Shown here: in pieces, positions 52,694-61,813 of the stretch
Numbering within the stretch: the first letter of the stretch is position 1
Layout: every line of letters starts with the position of its first letter
Assembly (NCBI GenBank): GCA_014360645.1
Contig: JACIXD010000003.1
Coordinates: 62,001-126,000, forward strand
Direction of reading: 5' to 3'
From: Actinomycetota bacterium
GTDB lineage: Bacteria > Actinomycetota > Geothermincolia > Geothermincolales > RBG-13-55-18
Length of the DNA: 64,000 bases
The notes under the pieces: model-generated
Told to the model about the DNA's origin: nothing
Database searches by the model: none
The model's input: only the letters and a program-made list of their open reading frames with translations
Position numbers and translations under genes: made by a program

Positions 52694-53161
52694 ATGTCCC
52701 TGGCCGTGGAGTGGAGATATCCCTCCGAGGCGGCGGAGCGGGAAGCGAGGCCGAGGCCGCGCGAGGCGGCGGAGCGCCCCCGCCGCGGAGAGGCCGAGAG
52801 GCGCCGCACGCGCCTCGTATTCGCATGCTTCTCCTGCGTGGCTGCCTTCGTCTGCGGCCTGCTGCTGCTCTCGGTGTTCCTGCACGTCATGGTGGTGCAG
52901 GACGAGGTGAGGACCAGGGAGCTGGAGAAAAGGATAGAGCTGGAGAGGCGCCGGCAGGAGTCGCTGCGGGTGGAGATAGCCTCACTGGAGGCGCCGAGGA
53001 GGATAGAGCGCATCGCGGTGGAGGAGCTGAAGATGGAACGGGTCTCCGGCGCCGTGTACCTAGAGACGCCCGCTTTCCGGACGGCCAGGAAGGACGGCGG
53101 GAGATCGGAAGGCGTCGGGGAGGGGATGGTGAGCGACGCCTCTTCGGGAGGAGGTCTGTAG
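52694..53161 (+). CDS. ftsL: FtsL/DivIC-like septal membrane protein
   Basis: 155 residues. A basic cytoplasmic N-terminus (~45 residues, Arg/Glu/Ala-rich) precedes one transmembrane helix (about 46-70: FACFSCVAAFVCGLLLLSVFLHVMVV). A coiled coil rich in Glu/Arg follows (VRTRELEKRIELERRRQESLRVEIASLEAP), ending in IERIAVEELKMERV as in FtsL. It bridges the FtsQ/DivIC complex to FtsW-FtsI. Sequence identity in this family is low and the call rests mainly on topology and place between rsmH and ftsI. Confidence 0.8.
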   Translation: MSLAVEWRYPSEAAEREARPRPREAAERPRRGEAERRRTRLVFACFSCVAAFVCGLLLLSVFLHVMVVQDEVRTRELEKRIELERRRQESLRVEIASLEAPRRIERIAVEELKMERVSGAVYLETPAFRTARKDGGRSEGVGEGMVSDASSGGGL

Positions 53162-53268
53162 AGTACCGCAGCGGAGCAGTCGAAAGGTCATGCGACGCGG
53201 GGCGGCGAACCCAAATATAAGGCCGTGACCCGGCATACACATAAAAAGAGGCATCCAGGGAGGACGAG

Positions 53269-54987
53269 ATGTCAAATGCTGGTAAGGGGTATGCCAGGGT
53301 GAACCTGGCAGCCCTGGTGTTGTTCCTCGCGCTCGGCGCCGTCGCCTACCGCCTCGTGGACCTCCAGCTGGTCAGGGCCGGCCGCCTCAGCGACCTCGCC
53401 GAGGAGCAGCGACAGCGCCTCGCCGACCTCGAGCCCACCCGGGGATGCATCCTGGACCGCGACGGAGAGGTGCTGGCCATCAGCAAGGAGGCCTATTCCG
53501 TCTATGCCACCCCTTACCTGGTGGAGGACCCCGAGTTGGCGGCGGCGGAGCTCTCCCTGGTGCTCCAGAAGCCGCGCCAGGAGCTGGAGGAGAAGCTGCG
53601 CTCGCAGGGAGGGTTCGTGTATCTGGAGCGCAAGGTGAGCCCGGAGACGGCGGAGGAGATCGATTCCCTCGGCCTGGCCGGCATCGGCCTGGAGAAGGAG
53701 AGCAAGAGGGTCTACCCCCAGGGTTCGCTGGCGTGCCACGTCCTGGGATACGTGGGCACGGACAACGTGGGACTGGCGGGTATCGAGCTGCAGTACGACG
53801 CGGTCCTGGCGGGCGAAAGAGGGGAGGTGGCGGTGGAGCTCGATCCCATGGGCGACCCCATTCCCGGCGTCACCAGGGTGATCAGGCGGCCCGTGGACGG
53901 CAGCGACGTCCAGCTTACCATTGATTCCCAGATACAGTTCAAGCTGCAGGAGGAGCTGGCGCGCTCCGTGCGGGAGAGTGGGGCCCTCAACGGAACCGGG
54001 GTGGTCATGGACTGCCGCACGGGCGAGATCCTGGCCATGGCCGTGTACCCCGACTTCGACGCCAATCTCTTCCCCTCCGTGCCCGCGGAGACGGCGCGGA
54101 CCAGGCCGGTGACCGACGCCTTCGAGCCCGGGTCGGTGCTCAAGATGGTCACCGCCATGGCCGCCCTCCAGGAGCGCACGGTGGCCACCGCCTCGGTGAT
54201 CAACGTGCCCCCGTCCATAAAGATCGGCGAATACGAGTTCAAGGACGATCACCCCATGCCCAGGGACGACCTCACCTTCGCTGAGGTCATCGCCTACTCC
54301 TCCAACCTGGGGACCATCAAGACCGCCCAGGCATTGGGCAAGGATAAGCTGGCCTCGTATCTGGAGGCCTGCGGGCTGGGGAAGCCCACGGGGATCGATT
54401 TTCCCGGGGAATCCGCGGGTTTGGTTCCCGCTCCGGAGAAGTGGTCCCTCACCTCGCTGCCCACCGTCTCCATCGGACAGGGGATCTCCGTGACCCCCCT
54501 GCAGCTCGCCTGCATCACCGCGCTCATCGCCAACGGGGGGACCAGGGTCACCCCTCACCTCCTGCGCCGCGAGATAGGCCCGGAGGGCGAGGAGGAGGAG
54601 TACGAGGCGCCGGAGGGCGAGCGGGTGCTCTCCGCCAACACCGCGGCATCCCTGCGTCACGTGCTGGGGGAGGTGGTGAGGATCGGCACGGGGACCCGCG
54701 CCGCCATGACCCTGTACAACTGCGCCGGGAAGACCGGAACGGCCATGAAGCCGGACCCCGCGGGCGGTTACCGCGAGGCGTACATCGCCACCTTCGCGGG
54801 CATGGCGCCCATGGAGGATCCCAGGTTGGTGGCGGTGATCGCCCTGGACGAGCCGGACGTCATCTACGGCGGGCTGGCGGCCGCGCCCTGCTTCTCGAGG
54901 GTCATGGAATCGGCCCTCCAGCATCTGGAAATAACTCCCAGCCTGGAGAAGGTCAACACCGGCGACAAGGTGGTGAGCGGAGAGTGA
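53269..54987 (+). CDS. ftsI: Septal peptidoglycan transpeptidase (class B penicillin-binding protein)
   Basis: 572 residues. One N-terminal transmembrane helix (about 10-28) and the dimerisation/pedestal region (PTRGCILDRDGEVLA) precede the transpeptidase domain. The active serine is Ser289 in GSVLK (S-x-x-K), then SSN at 345-346 (S-x-N) and KTGT from Lys488. It cross-links septal peptidoglycan with FtsW. Start ATG 53269 lies after GGGAGGACGAG. No PASTA domains are present, unlike many actinobacterial and firmicute homologs. Confidence 0.93.
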   Translation: MSNAGKGYARVNLAALVLFLALGAVAYRLVDLQLVRAGRLSDLAEEQRQRLADLEPTRGCILDRDGEVLAISKEAYSVYATPYLVEDPELAAAELSLVLQKPRQELEEKLRSQGGFVYLERKVSPETAEEIDSLGLAGIGLEKESKRVYPQGSLACHVLGYVGTDNVGLAGIELQYDAVLAGERGEVAVELDPMGDPIPGVTRVIRRPVDGSDVQLTIDSQIQFKLQEELARSVRESGALNGTGVVMDCRTGEILAMAVYPDFDANLFPSVPAETARTRPVTDAFEPGSVLKMVTAMAALQERTVATASVINVPPSIKIGEYEFKDDHPMPRDDLTFAEVIAYSSNLGTIKTAQALGKDKLASYLEACGLGKPTGIDFPGESAGLVPAPEKWSLTSLPTVSIGQGISVTPLQLACITALIANGGTRVTPHLLRREIGPEGEEEEYEAPEGERVLSANTAASLRHVLGEVVRIGTGTRAAMTLYNCAGKTGTAMKPDPAGGYREAYIATFAGMAPMEDPRLVAVIALDEPDVIYGGLAAAPCFSRVMESALQHLEITPSLEKVNTGDKVVSGE

Positions 54988-54989
54988 GG

Positions 54990-56480
54990 ATGGGGGAGCT
55001 GGTGGGAGGGATCGCGGGCGTATCGCTCTTGAGGGGGGCGGAAAAGGAGGTTTCGGGAGTCGCCTACGACTCGCGCCGGGTGGGAAAAGGCGACCTCTTC
55101 GTGGCGGTCAGGGGGCTGCGCACCGACGGGCACCTCTATGTGGAAGAGGCCTTGGAGCGAGGAGCCGTCGCCCTGGTGGTTTGCGGCGACTGGGAGCGGG
55201 GCGCGGAAGTGCCGCCGGACGTCGCCCTGGCGAGGGCCGCGGACACGCGCCTCGCGCTGGCCCTGATCAGCGACCGCTATTACCGCCACCCCAGCGGCAG
55301 GCTGGCCCTGGTGGGGGTGACGGGCACCAACGGAAAGACCACCACCGCCCACCTGGTGGAGGCGGCGGCGGTACACTGCGGCCTGGTCTGCGGCCTGGTG
55401 GGCACGGTGTCCTACCGGGTGGCGGGAAGGGAGGTACCCGCGGTGCGCACCACCCCGGAGTCCACCGACCTGCAGGCCATGCTGGCGGAGATGGTGGAGG
55501 CAGGGTGCGCGGTGGCGAGCATGGAGGTCTCCTCCCACGCCCTGTCCCTGCGGCGCGTGGACGGCTGCGAGTTCGCGGTGGGCGTGTTCACCAACCTCAC
55601 CCAGGACCACCTGGATTTCCACTCCGATATGGAGGATTACTACCGCAGCAAGGAGAGGCTCTTCTCCTCCCCTTCGCGGGGGGGACTGGGGGCGCACGCG
55701 GCGGCGGTGAACGTCGACGATCCCTACGGGAGGCGGGTGGCGGAACGGGCCGCGGGCAAGGTGCTCACCTACGGGACCTCGCGGGAAGCGGAGCTCAGGT
55801 GCGAGCTCCTGGAGGCGGGGCTCAAGCGCAGCCGGCTGGCGGTGGAGTACGAGGGAAGGCGCTGGGAGGGGGAGACCGCGATAACCGGCCGCTTCAACCT
55901 CCACAACATCCTCGCGGCGCTGGCGGCGAGCATCCTGCTGGACCTGGATCCGGAGCGCGCCCTGGAGGGCATCCTCTCCCACCCCGGGGTGCCGGGCCGC
56001 TTTCAGGCGGTGGAGGAAGGGCAGGATTTCGCGGTGGTGATCGATTACGCCCATACGCCGGATTCCCTGCGGCGCGTGCTGGAGGCGGCGCGGGAGATCG
56101 CCCGGGGGCGCGTGTTGGTGGTCTTCGGCTGCGGCGGCGACCGCGACCGCGGCAAGCGGCCGCTCATGGGGGAGGTGGCGGCGAAGCTGGCCGACCTGGC
56201 GTTCATCACCTCCGACAATCCCCGCAGCGAGGACCCCCTGGCCATCATCGCGCAGATCGAAAGGGGCGCGAGGGGAGCCTCCGGCGGGGGGAGCTACGAG
56301 GTGATCGAGGACCGCCGTGCGGCCATAAGGGCGGCGGTGGAGGCGGCCTCCGCCGGCGACGTGGTGGTGGTGGCGGGGAAGGGGCACGAGAGGGGGCAGG
56401 TGTTCTCCGACCGGGTGATCCCCTTCGACGACCTGGAGGAGGCCAGGATGGCCTTGCGGGAGAGAAAGGCAAGAGGTTGA
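54990..56480 (+). CDS. murE: UDP-MurNAc-tripeptide synthetase (meso-diaminopimelate type)
   Basis: Adds the third residue to UDP-MurNAc-L-Ala-D-Glu. It has 496 residues: an N-terminal UDP-binding domain (VAYDSRRVGKGDLFVAVRG), the ATP loop GVTGTNGKTTTAHLVEAAA, the carbamoyl-Lys region MEVSSHAL and the C-terminal ligase domain. DNPRSEDP is the signature of enzymes that add meso-diaminopimelate rather than lysine. It starts two bases after the ftsI stop and overlaps murF by four bases. Confidence 0.94.
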   Translation: MGELVGGIAGVSLLRGAEKEVSGVAYDSRRVGKGDLFVAVRGLRTDGHLYVEEALERGAVALVVCGDWERGAEVPPDVALARAADTRLALALISDRYYRHPSGRLALVGVTGTNGKTTTAHLVEAAAVHCGLVCGLVGTVSYRVAGREVPAVRTTPESTDLQAMLAEMVEAGCAVASMEVSSHALSLRRVDGCEFAVGVFTNLTQDHLDFHSDMEDYYRSKERLFSSPSRGGLGAHAAAVNVDDPYGRRVAERAAGKVLTYGTSREAELRCELLEAGLKRSRLAVEYEGRRWEGETAITGRFNLHNILAALAASILLDLDPERALEGILSHPGVPGRFQAVEEGQDFAVVIDYAHTPDSLRRVLEAAREIARGRVLVVFGCGGDRDRGKRPLMGEVAAKLADLAFITSDNPRSEDPLAIIAQIERGARGASGGGSYEVIEDRRAAIRAAVEAASAGDVVVVAGKGHERGQVFSDRVIPFDDLEEARMALRERKARG

Positions 56481-57892
56481 TAGCGGCAAGCGTCGAGGAA
56501 GTGGCGCGCGCGGCGGCGGGGACGGTGGTGTGGCCGGGAAACAAGCCACGGCGCCGGCTGAGGAAGGTGAGCACCGATACGCGCACCCTGGCCGGGGGCG
56601 AGCTCTTCATCGCCCTGCGGGGAAGACGCCATGACGCCCACGACTTCCTGGAAGAGGCGCTGCGGCGGGGGGCCGCGGCCTTGCTGGTGTCGAGGATAGA
56701 GCCTTCCATGCTGGACCTGGCGCGCGAGAGGGGCGCGGCGGTGGTACGGGTGCGCGGCACCATGGAGGCCTTGCGGCGCCTGGCTGCGTGGCAGAGAGAG
56801 CTGAGCGCGGCCAGGGTGATAGGGATAACCGGCTCCACCGGCAAGACCCTCACCAAGGACTTCACCGCCTCCGCGCTCTCGAGAGCGGGAGAGGTGGTGT
56901 CGGCGCGCGGCAGCTTCAACAACGAGATCGGCGTGCCCCTCACCATCCTGGAAGCGGGACCCGCTACCGATTTCCTGGTCCTGGAAATGGGAGCGCGGGG
57001 CAGGGGGCATATACGCCACCTGTGCGAGACGGCCCGTCCCGAGGTGGGGGTGATCACCAACGTGGGAGTGGCACACTTGCGCTATTTTCGCACCCGCGAC
57101 AACCTGGCGCGCGCCAAGGGGGAGCTGCTGCAGTCGCTGCCCCGCGGCGGGAGGGCGGTGATCAACGGGGACGACGACTACGCCGGGCTGCTGCGGGAGA
57201 TGAGCCCCTGCCCGGTGGTAGAATATGGTTTCTCTCCGCGCTGCAGGTTCAGGGCGCGGGAGGTGGAGGTGGACGACCAGGGGAGGGCGACTTTCGTGCT
57301 CAGCGAGAAAGGAGGTGGTAATGCCAGGGTCAGGCTGCCTCTGCCCGGCCGCCACAACGTGGAGAACGCCCTGGCGGCCGCGGCGGTGGGAAGGATCATG
57401 GGGGTTGACATGACAACTATCGTGGAGGGGCTGGAGAAGGCAAAGACGACGGGATGGAGGATGGAGATGATTACCAGACCGGACGAGATCACCATCATCA
57501 ACGACGCCTACAACGCCAACCCCGTCTCCATGCGTTCCGCGCTCATGGCCCTGGGGGACATCTCGCGTGACCGCAGGGCCATCGCGGTGCTCGGGGATAT
57601 GGGCGAACTGGGGCCGGTCTCCGAGAAAGCCCACGAGGAACTGGGGCGCATGGCCGTGGAATACGGCACGGACATCCTCATCACGGTGGGGAAGAAGGCC
57701 CGCCGCGCGGCCCAGGCGGCGTGCGAGCGAGGCCTTCCCAGGGGGAGCGTGTTTGCCACCGACGGGGTGGACAGGGCGGCGGAGATCCTGCGCGCCATCA
57801 TGGAGCCCGGGGACGTGGTGCTCATCAAAGGCTCCCGCTTCCTGGGGCTGGAGAGGCTGGCGGAGCTGGTGGCGCGCCACCGGGTGGCATAG
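56477..57892 (+). CDS. murF: UDP-MurNAc-tripeptide-D-Ala-D-Ala ligase
   Basis: 471 residues adding D-Ala-D-Ala to the stem peptide. STDTRTLAGGELFIALRG begins the substrate domain, GITGSTGKTLTKDF is the ATP loop, FNNEIGVPLTIL and MGARGRGHI follow, and INDAYNANPVSM is the family hallmark. The TTG at 56477 overlaps the murE stop (TTGA); no later in-frame start would keep the N-terminus. The linker between ATP loop and SFNNE has the usual length. Confidence 0.92.
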   Translation: MIAASVEEVARAAAGTVVWPGNKPRRRLRKVSTDTRTLAGGELFIALRGRRHDAHDFLEEALRRGAAALLVSRIEPSMLDLARERGAAVVRVRGTMEALRRLAAWQRELSAARVIGITGSTGKTLTKDFTASALSRAGEVVSARGSFNNEIGVPLTILEAGPATDFLVLEMGARGRGHIRHLCETARPEVGVITNVGVAHLRYFRTRDNLARAKGELLQSLPRGGRAVINGDDDYAGLLREMSPCPVVEYGFSPRCRFRAREVEVDDQGRATFVLSEKGGGNARVRLPLPGRHNVENALAAAAVGRIMGVDMTTIVEGLEKAKTTGWRMEMITRPDEITIINDAYNANPVSMRSALMALGDISRDRRAIAVLGDMGELGPVSEKAHEELGRMAVEYGTDILITVGKKARRAAQAACERGLPRGSVFATDGVDRAAEILRAIMEPGDVVLIKGSRFLGLERLAELVARHRVA

Positions 57893-57986
57893 AATATCCG
57901 TCTGAAGGTCGCGCCGGCGAGCAGGCTGTCCCGCGCGGGGCGGGAAGGCCGGCGACCGGCACGGGGAGAGCGCGAGGAGGAGTCCC

Positions 57987-59006
57987 TTGTACAGGGTGAT
58001 GGGCGCCTTGCTCCTGAGCCTGGTGATATGCATAACCTGCATGCCGTGGCTCATGGGCTGGCTGAGACGGCGGGGCATCGGGCAGTTCATACGCGAGGAC
58101 GGCCCCCAAGCCCACCTGGCCAAGCAGGGGACGCCCACCATGGGAGGGATACTCATCGTCGCTTCGGCGCTGGTGGGTTTCCTGGCCATGGCGCAGAAGC
58201 TGCAGGCGGGCACCGGTTTCGCCCTCGGCCTGGCGCTGCTGGGCGGGGGACTACTGGGATTCGCCGACGACTACACCAAGCTGCGCTACGCCCGTTCCCT
58301 GGGACTGAAGGCGCGCAGCAAGCTCTTCTGGCAACTGGCGCTCTCGCTGGCCATCGCCTACCTGGCCACGCAGCGCTTCGGGGTGGACACCAGGCTCTAT
58401 CTCTTCCGCAGGGACGCGGTCCTCTGCGACCTGGGCCCCTTCTATTATCTCCTGGTGTTCGTGATGGTCATCGGCGCCTCCAACGCCGTCAACCTCACCG
58501 ACGGCCTGGACGGCCTGGCCGCGGGGTCCACCATCCTGGTGACCACCGCGTACATCCTCATCGCCTTCACCCAGTTCCGCAACCACCAGTATCTCTACAC
58601 CCACGTGCAGGGCTCCCTGGACATCGCCATCTTCTGCGGCGCCCTCATGGGCGCCTGCATCGGTTTCCTGTGGTGGAACTCGCCTCCCGCCTACATCTTC
58701 ATGGGAGACACCGGTTCCCTGGCGCTGGGCAGCAGCCTCGCGGCCATCGCCGTGCTCTCCAAGACCGAGCTGCTCCTGGCGGTGCTGGGGGGCATCTTCG
58801 TCCTCGAGGCGCTGTCGGTGATCGTCCAGGTGGCGGTGTTCAAGGCCACCCGCAGGCGCGTCTTCCGCATGGCGCCGCTCCACCACCACTTCGAGCTCAA
58901 GGGGTGGTCGGAGGTCACCACCTTGATCCGGCTGTGGATCGTGGCGGGCTTCTTCGTGGGGCTTGGCTTCATCATCTTCTACATCAACTACGTGGGGGGG
59001 AAGTGA
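57987..59006 (+). CDS. mraY: Phospho-MurNAc-pentapeptide transferase
   Basis: Integral membrane enzyme making lipid I. The 339-residue protein has about ten hydrophobic helices. LAKQGTPTMGGIL, DDYTKLRYARSLGLKARSK, NAVNLTDGLDGLAAG and the Mg2+/active-site motifs GDTGSLALG and APLHHHFE are all present. The TTG at 57987 follows GAGGAGG by seven bases; ATG 57999 is an alternative four codons later. It occupies its standard place between murF and murD. Confidence 0.94.
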   Translation: MYRVMGALLLSLVICITCMPWLMGWLRRRGIGQFIREDGPQAHLAKQGTPTMGGILIVASALVGFLAMAQKLQAGTGFALGLALLGGGLLGFADDYTKLRYARSLGLKARSKLFWQLALSLAIAYLATQRFGVDTRLYLFRRDAVLCDLGPFYYLLVFVMVIGASNAVNLTDGLDGLAAGSTILVTTAYILIAFTQFRNHQYLYTHVQGSLDIAIFCGALMGACIGFLWWNSPPAYIFMGDTGSLALGSSLAAIAVLSKTELLLAVLGGIFVLEALSVIVQVAVFKATRRRVFRMAPLHHHFELKGWSEVTTLIRLWIVAGFFVGLGFIIFYINYVGGK

Positions 59007-59010
59007 CGCC

Positions 59011-60447
59011 ATGACGAGGGAAGGCGCACGAGGATTGCCCCCGGGTTTCGCTTCGGCCCTGGTGGTGGGCCTAGGCATATCCGGGCGGGCGGCGGCCGAG
59101 AAGCTGCTGCGGGAGGGCGTGCGGGTCACCGTTAACGACATCTCGCGCGGGGAAGGGGTGCGGGAGGCCGCCCTGGCCCTGCGGGCCATGGGGGCGTCCT
59201 GCGAGCTGGGACACCACGACCCCGCGCTGCTCTCGGATGTGGACCTGGTGGTGGTGAGTCCGGGGGTACCGGGAGGGACGGCGCTGCTGCGCGAGGCGAG
59301 AGAGCGCGGCATCCCCCTGTGGAGCGAGGTGGAACTGGCCTGGAGGTTCGCGCGCGGCCCGGTGATCGCGGTCACCGGCACCAACGGCAAGACCACCACC
59401 ACCCGCATGATCGAGTGGATATGCCGGCAGGCGGGGATGAAGGCGCGCGCCGCCGGCAATATCGGTCATCCCTTCGTGAAGGCGGCGGAGGAGGCGGAGG
59501 AGGGGGAGCTGTTGGTGGTAGAGGTTTCCAGCTTCCAGCTCGCCCACACCGAGACCTTCCGGCCCCGCGTCTCCGTGCTGCTGAACGTGGCCGAGGACCA
59601 CTTCGACTGGCACGCGGACATGGAGGAATACGTGGCCGCGAAGAGCCGCATCTGGGCTAACCAGCGGGATGAGGACTTGGTGGTCTGCAACCTGGACGAC
59701 CCCCGGTGCGTGGACGCCGCGCGCTCCGCGAGGCCGCCGGTGGCCTATTTCTCTCGCCTCCGCGAGTCGGGGGCGGACGTCTTCCTGCGGGAGGGTAAGG
59801 TCCTGGCGCGCACGCGGCTGCTGGCGGCGGGGGACGGGGGAACCCTGGAGGTGATGGCCGCCGCCGACCTTCCCCTTCCGGGAGGGCACAACCTCGAGGA
59901 CGCCATGGCCGCCGCGGCGGCGGCCATGGGGGTGGGAGTGCCTGCGGGGAAGGCGGGCCAGGCCCTGGGTTCCTTCCGGGGGCTGTCCCACCGCCTGGAG
60001 CTGGCCGCGGAGGCGGGAGGCGTGCGTTTCTACGACGATTCCAAGGCCACCAACCCCCATGCCGCCCTGCGTGCTCTGGAGGCCTTCAGGGGTCCCCTGG
60101 TGGTGGTCATGGGCGGCAGGAACAAAGGCCTTGGTTTCGGGGAGCTGGCGGAGGCGCTGCGCGGGCGGGCGCGGCGAGGCGAGGTGAAGGCGGTCTTCCT
60201 CATAGGGGAGGCGGCTCGGGAGATCGCCGCCGCCCTGGAAGCGGCGGACATGCCGGCGCGCGTGGAGGTTATGCGCGACCTGGTGGAGGTTTTCGACCGC
60301 CTGCCCTCCTTGCTCCAAGAGGGGGACACGGTACTCTTCTCCCCCGCGTGCGCCTCCTTCGACCAGTATGCGGATTACAGGGAGAGAGGGAGACATTTCC
60401 AGGAAATGGCAAGAAAGTACGCGGCGGAGGTGAGCGGACGTGGGTAG
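59011..60447 (+). CDS. murD: UDP-MurNAc-L-alanine:D-glutamate ligase
   Basis: 478 residues adding D-glutamate to UDP-MurNAc-L-Ala. The N-terminal Rossmann-like domain (ALVVGLGISGRAAAEKL), ATP loop AVTGTNGKTTTTRMIEW, VEVSSFQLAHTETFRP and LNVAEDHFDWH are in order. The C-terminal motif DDSKATNPHAALRAL completes the fingerprint. ATG 59011 lies five bases after mraY, and the end overlaps the ftsW start by eight bases. Confidence 0.95.
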   Translation: MTREGARGLPPGFASALVVGLGISGRAAAEKLLREGVRVTVNDISRGEGVREAALALRAMGASCELGHHDPALLSDVDLVVVSPGVPGGTALLREARERGIPLWSEVELAWRFARGPVIAVTGTNGKTTTTRMIEWICRQAGMKARAAGNIGHPFVKAAEEAEEGELLVVEVSSFQLAHTETFRPRVSVLLNVAEDHFDWHADMEEYVAAKSRIWANQRDEDLVVCNLDDPRCVDAARSARPPVAYFSRLRESGADVFLREGKVLARTRLLAAGDGGTLEVMAAADLPLPGGHNLEDAMAAAAAAMGVGVPAGKAGQALGSFRGLSHRLELAAEAGGVRFYDDSKATNPHAALRALEAFRGPLVVVMGGRNKGLGFGELAEALRGRARRGEVKAVFLIGEAAREIAAALEAADMPARVEVMRDLVEVFDRLPSLLQEGDTVLFSPACASFDQYADYRERGRHFQEMARKYAAEVSGRG

Positions 60448-61813
60448 TCCCGCCGCCGCCGGGAGGGAGGAAGCGGGGAGGGGAGCTCCCCCGCGCTCCC
60501 TGGTGGAGGCGCGGAAGCGCCGAGACGCCGCCAGGTCCGCGAGCTCGCACGGCTCGCCGCCGCGCAGCGGGACGGCGGGCCGTGCCGCGGTAGGCTCCCG
60601 GGTCCGTTCGGCGGGCGGCCTCACCGCCACCGGTTACTCCATCCTCGGCGTGGTCCTGGTGATGTTCCTCTTCGGCATGGTGATGATCTTCTCGGCCAGC
60701 TCGGGCACGGCCCTGCGCGCGCACGGCTCGAGCTATTATTACCTGTTGCGTCAGGCGGTGTGGTTCGGGGTGGGACTGGCGGCCATGTGCGCCCTGGCCT
60801 ATATGGATTACCGCCGCCTGGCGGCACTCTCCCCCCTGCTCACCGCGGTCACCCTGGTGGGGCTGGCAGCGGTGCTCCTGATCGGCACCCAGGCCTACGG
60901 CTCCAAGCGCTCCATCGTGATCGGGCCCGTGGTGGTGCAGCCCTCGGAGGTGGCCAAACTGGCGCTCCTACTCCTGGCCGCGCACTTCTACTGCCGGCGG
61001 GCAGAAAGGCTCGACGACTGGCGCGAGATCGTAAACCCGGTGCTGTTGGCCACCGCCCTGACCTGCGGCCTGATCATCGCCGAGCCGGACCTGGGGAGCA
61101 TGCTGGTGGTGGCCCTGACGGTGTTCATCGTCCTCTTCCTGGCGGGTGCGCCCTGGCGCCGGCTGGCGGTGCTGGCGGCGATGGGAGGGGGGGCCACCGT
61201 GATCTTCATCTTCTCCTCCGCCTACCGCAAGGCGCGTTTCCTCTCCTTCCTCGACCCGTGGAGCGTGGCGCGCGAAGGCGGTTTTCACATCATCCAGTCC
61301 ATGATCGCCCTGGGTTCGGGCAGGTTGAGCGGGCTGGGGCTGGGGATGAGCAGGCAGAAGTTCTTCTACCTCCCCAACGCCCACACCGACTTCATCTTCT
61401 CCATCATCGGCGAGGAGACGGGGTTGATCGGCACCCTGGCGGTGCTGGCCCTCTTCGTTCTCCTCACCTGCCTGGGCCTGAGGGTGGCCAGGAGGGCTCC
61501 CGACCGCCTGGGGAGGGTCCTGGCCATGGGGATAACCTGCATGCTGGGCGTGCAGGCGGTGATAAACATGGGCGCCGCCACGGGGATCATGCCCATCACC
61601 GGCATCACGCTGCCCTTTTTCAGCTACGGCGGCTCCTCGCTGGTGATTTGCATGTGCCTGGCAGGTATACTCATAAACGTCTCTCGCCAGGAGGTGGCGG
61701 AGAGGAGAGGACGGGAGAGAAGGAGCGGAAGTGCGGGTGGCGATCTGCGGAGGAGGAACGGGAGGCCATCTCCATCCCCTGCTCGCCCTGGCCGAAGAGC
61801 TCGCATCGCGTGA
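60440..61813 (+). CDS. ftsW: Septal SEDS peptidoglycan polymerase FtsW
   Basis: 457 residues. A basic Arg/Ala/Gly/Ser-rich cytoplasmic leader of ~65 residues precedes about ten transmembrane helices. VVQPSEVAKLALLL, GRLSGLGLGMSRQKFFYLPNAHTDFIFSIIGEETG and GITLPFFSYGGSSL are the SEDS signatures; the first includes the catalytic-loop region. It polymerises glycan strands with FtsI. GTG 60440 overlaps murD; the long N-terminus could be shortened to a later codon. The C-terminal Arg-rich tail overlaps murG by 83 bases. Confidence 0.93.
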   Translation: MGSPAAAGREEAGRGAPPRSLVEARKRRDAARSASSHGSPPRSGTAGRAAVGSRVRSAGGLTATGYSILGVVLVMFLFGMVMIFSASSGTALRAHGSSYYYLLRQAVWFGVGLAAMCALAYMDYRRLAALSPLLTAVTLVGLAAVLLIGTQAYGSKRSIVIGPVVVQPSEVAKLALLLLAAHFYCRRAERLDDWREIVNPVLLATALTCGLIIAEPDLGSMLVVALTVFIVLFLAGAPWRRLAVLAAMGGGATVIFIFSSAYRKARFLSFLDPWSVAREGGFHIIQSMIALGSGRLSGLGLGMSRQKFFYLPNAHTDFIFSIIGEETGLIGTLAVLALFVLLTCLGLRVARRAPDRLGRVLAMGITCMLGVQAVINMGAATGIMPITGITLPFFSYGGSSLVICMCLAGILINVSRQEVAERRGRERRSGSAGGDLRRRNGRPSPSPARPGRRARIA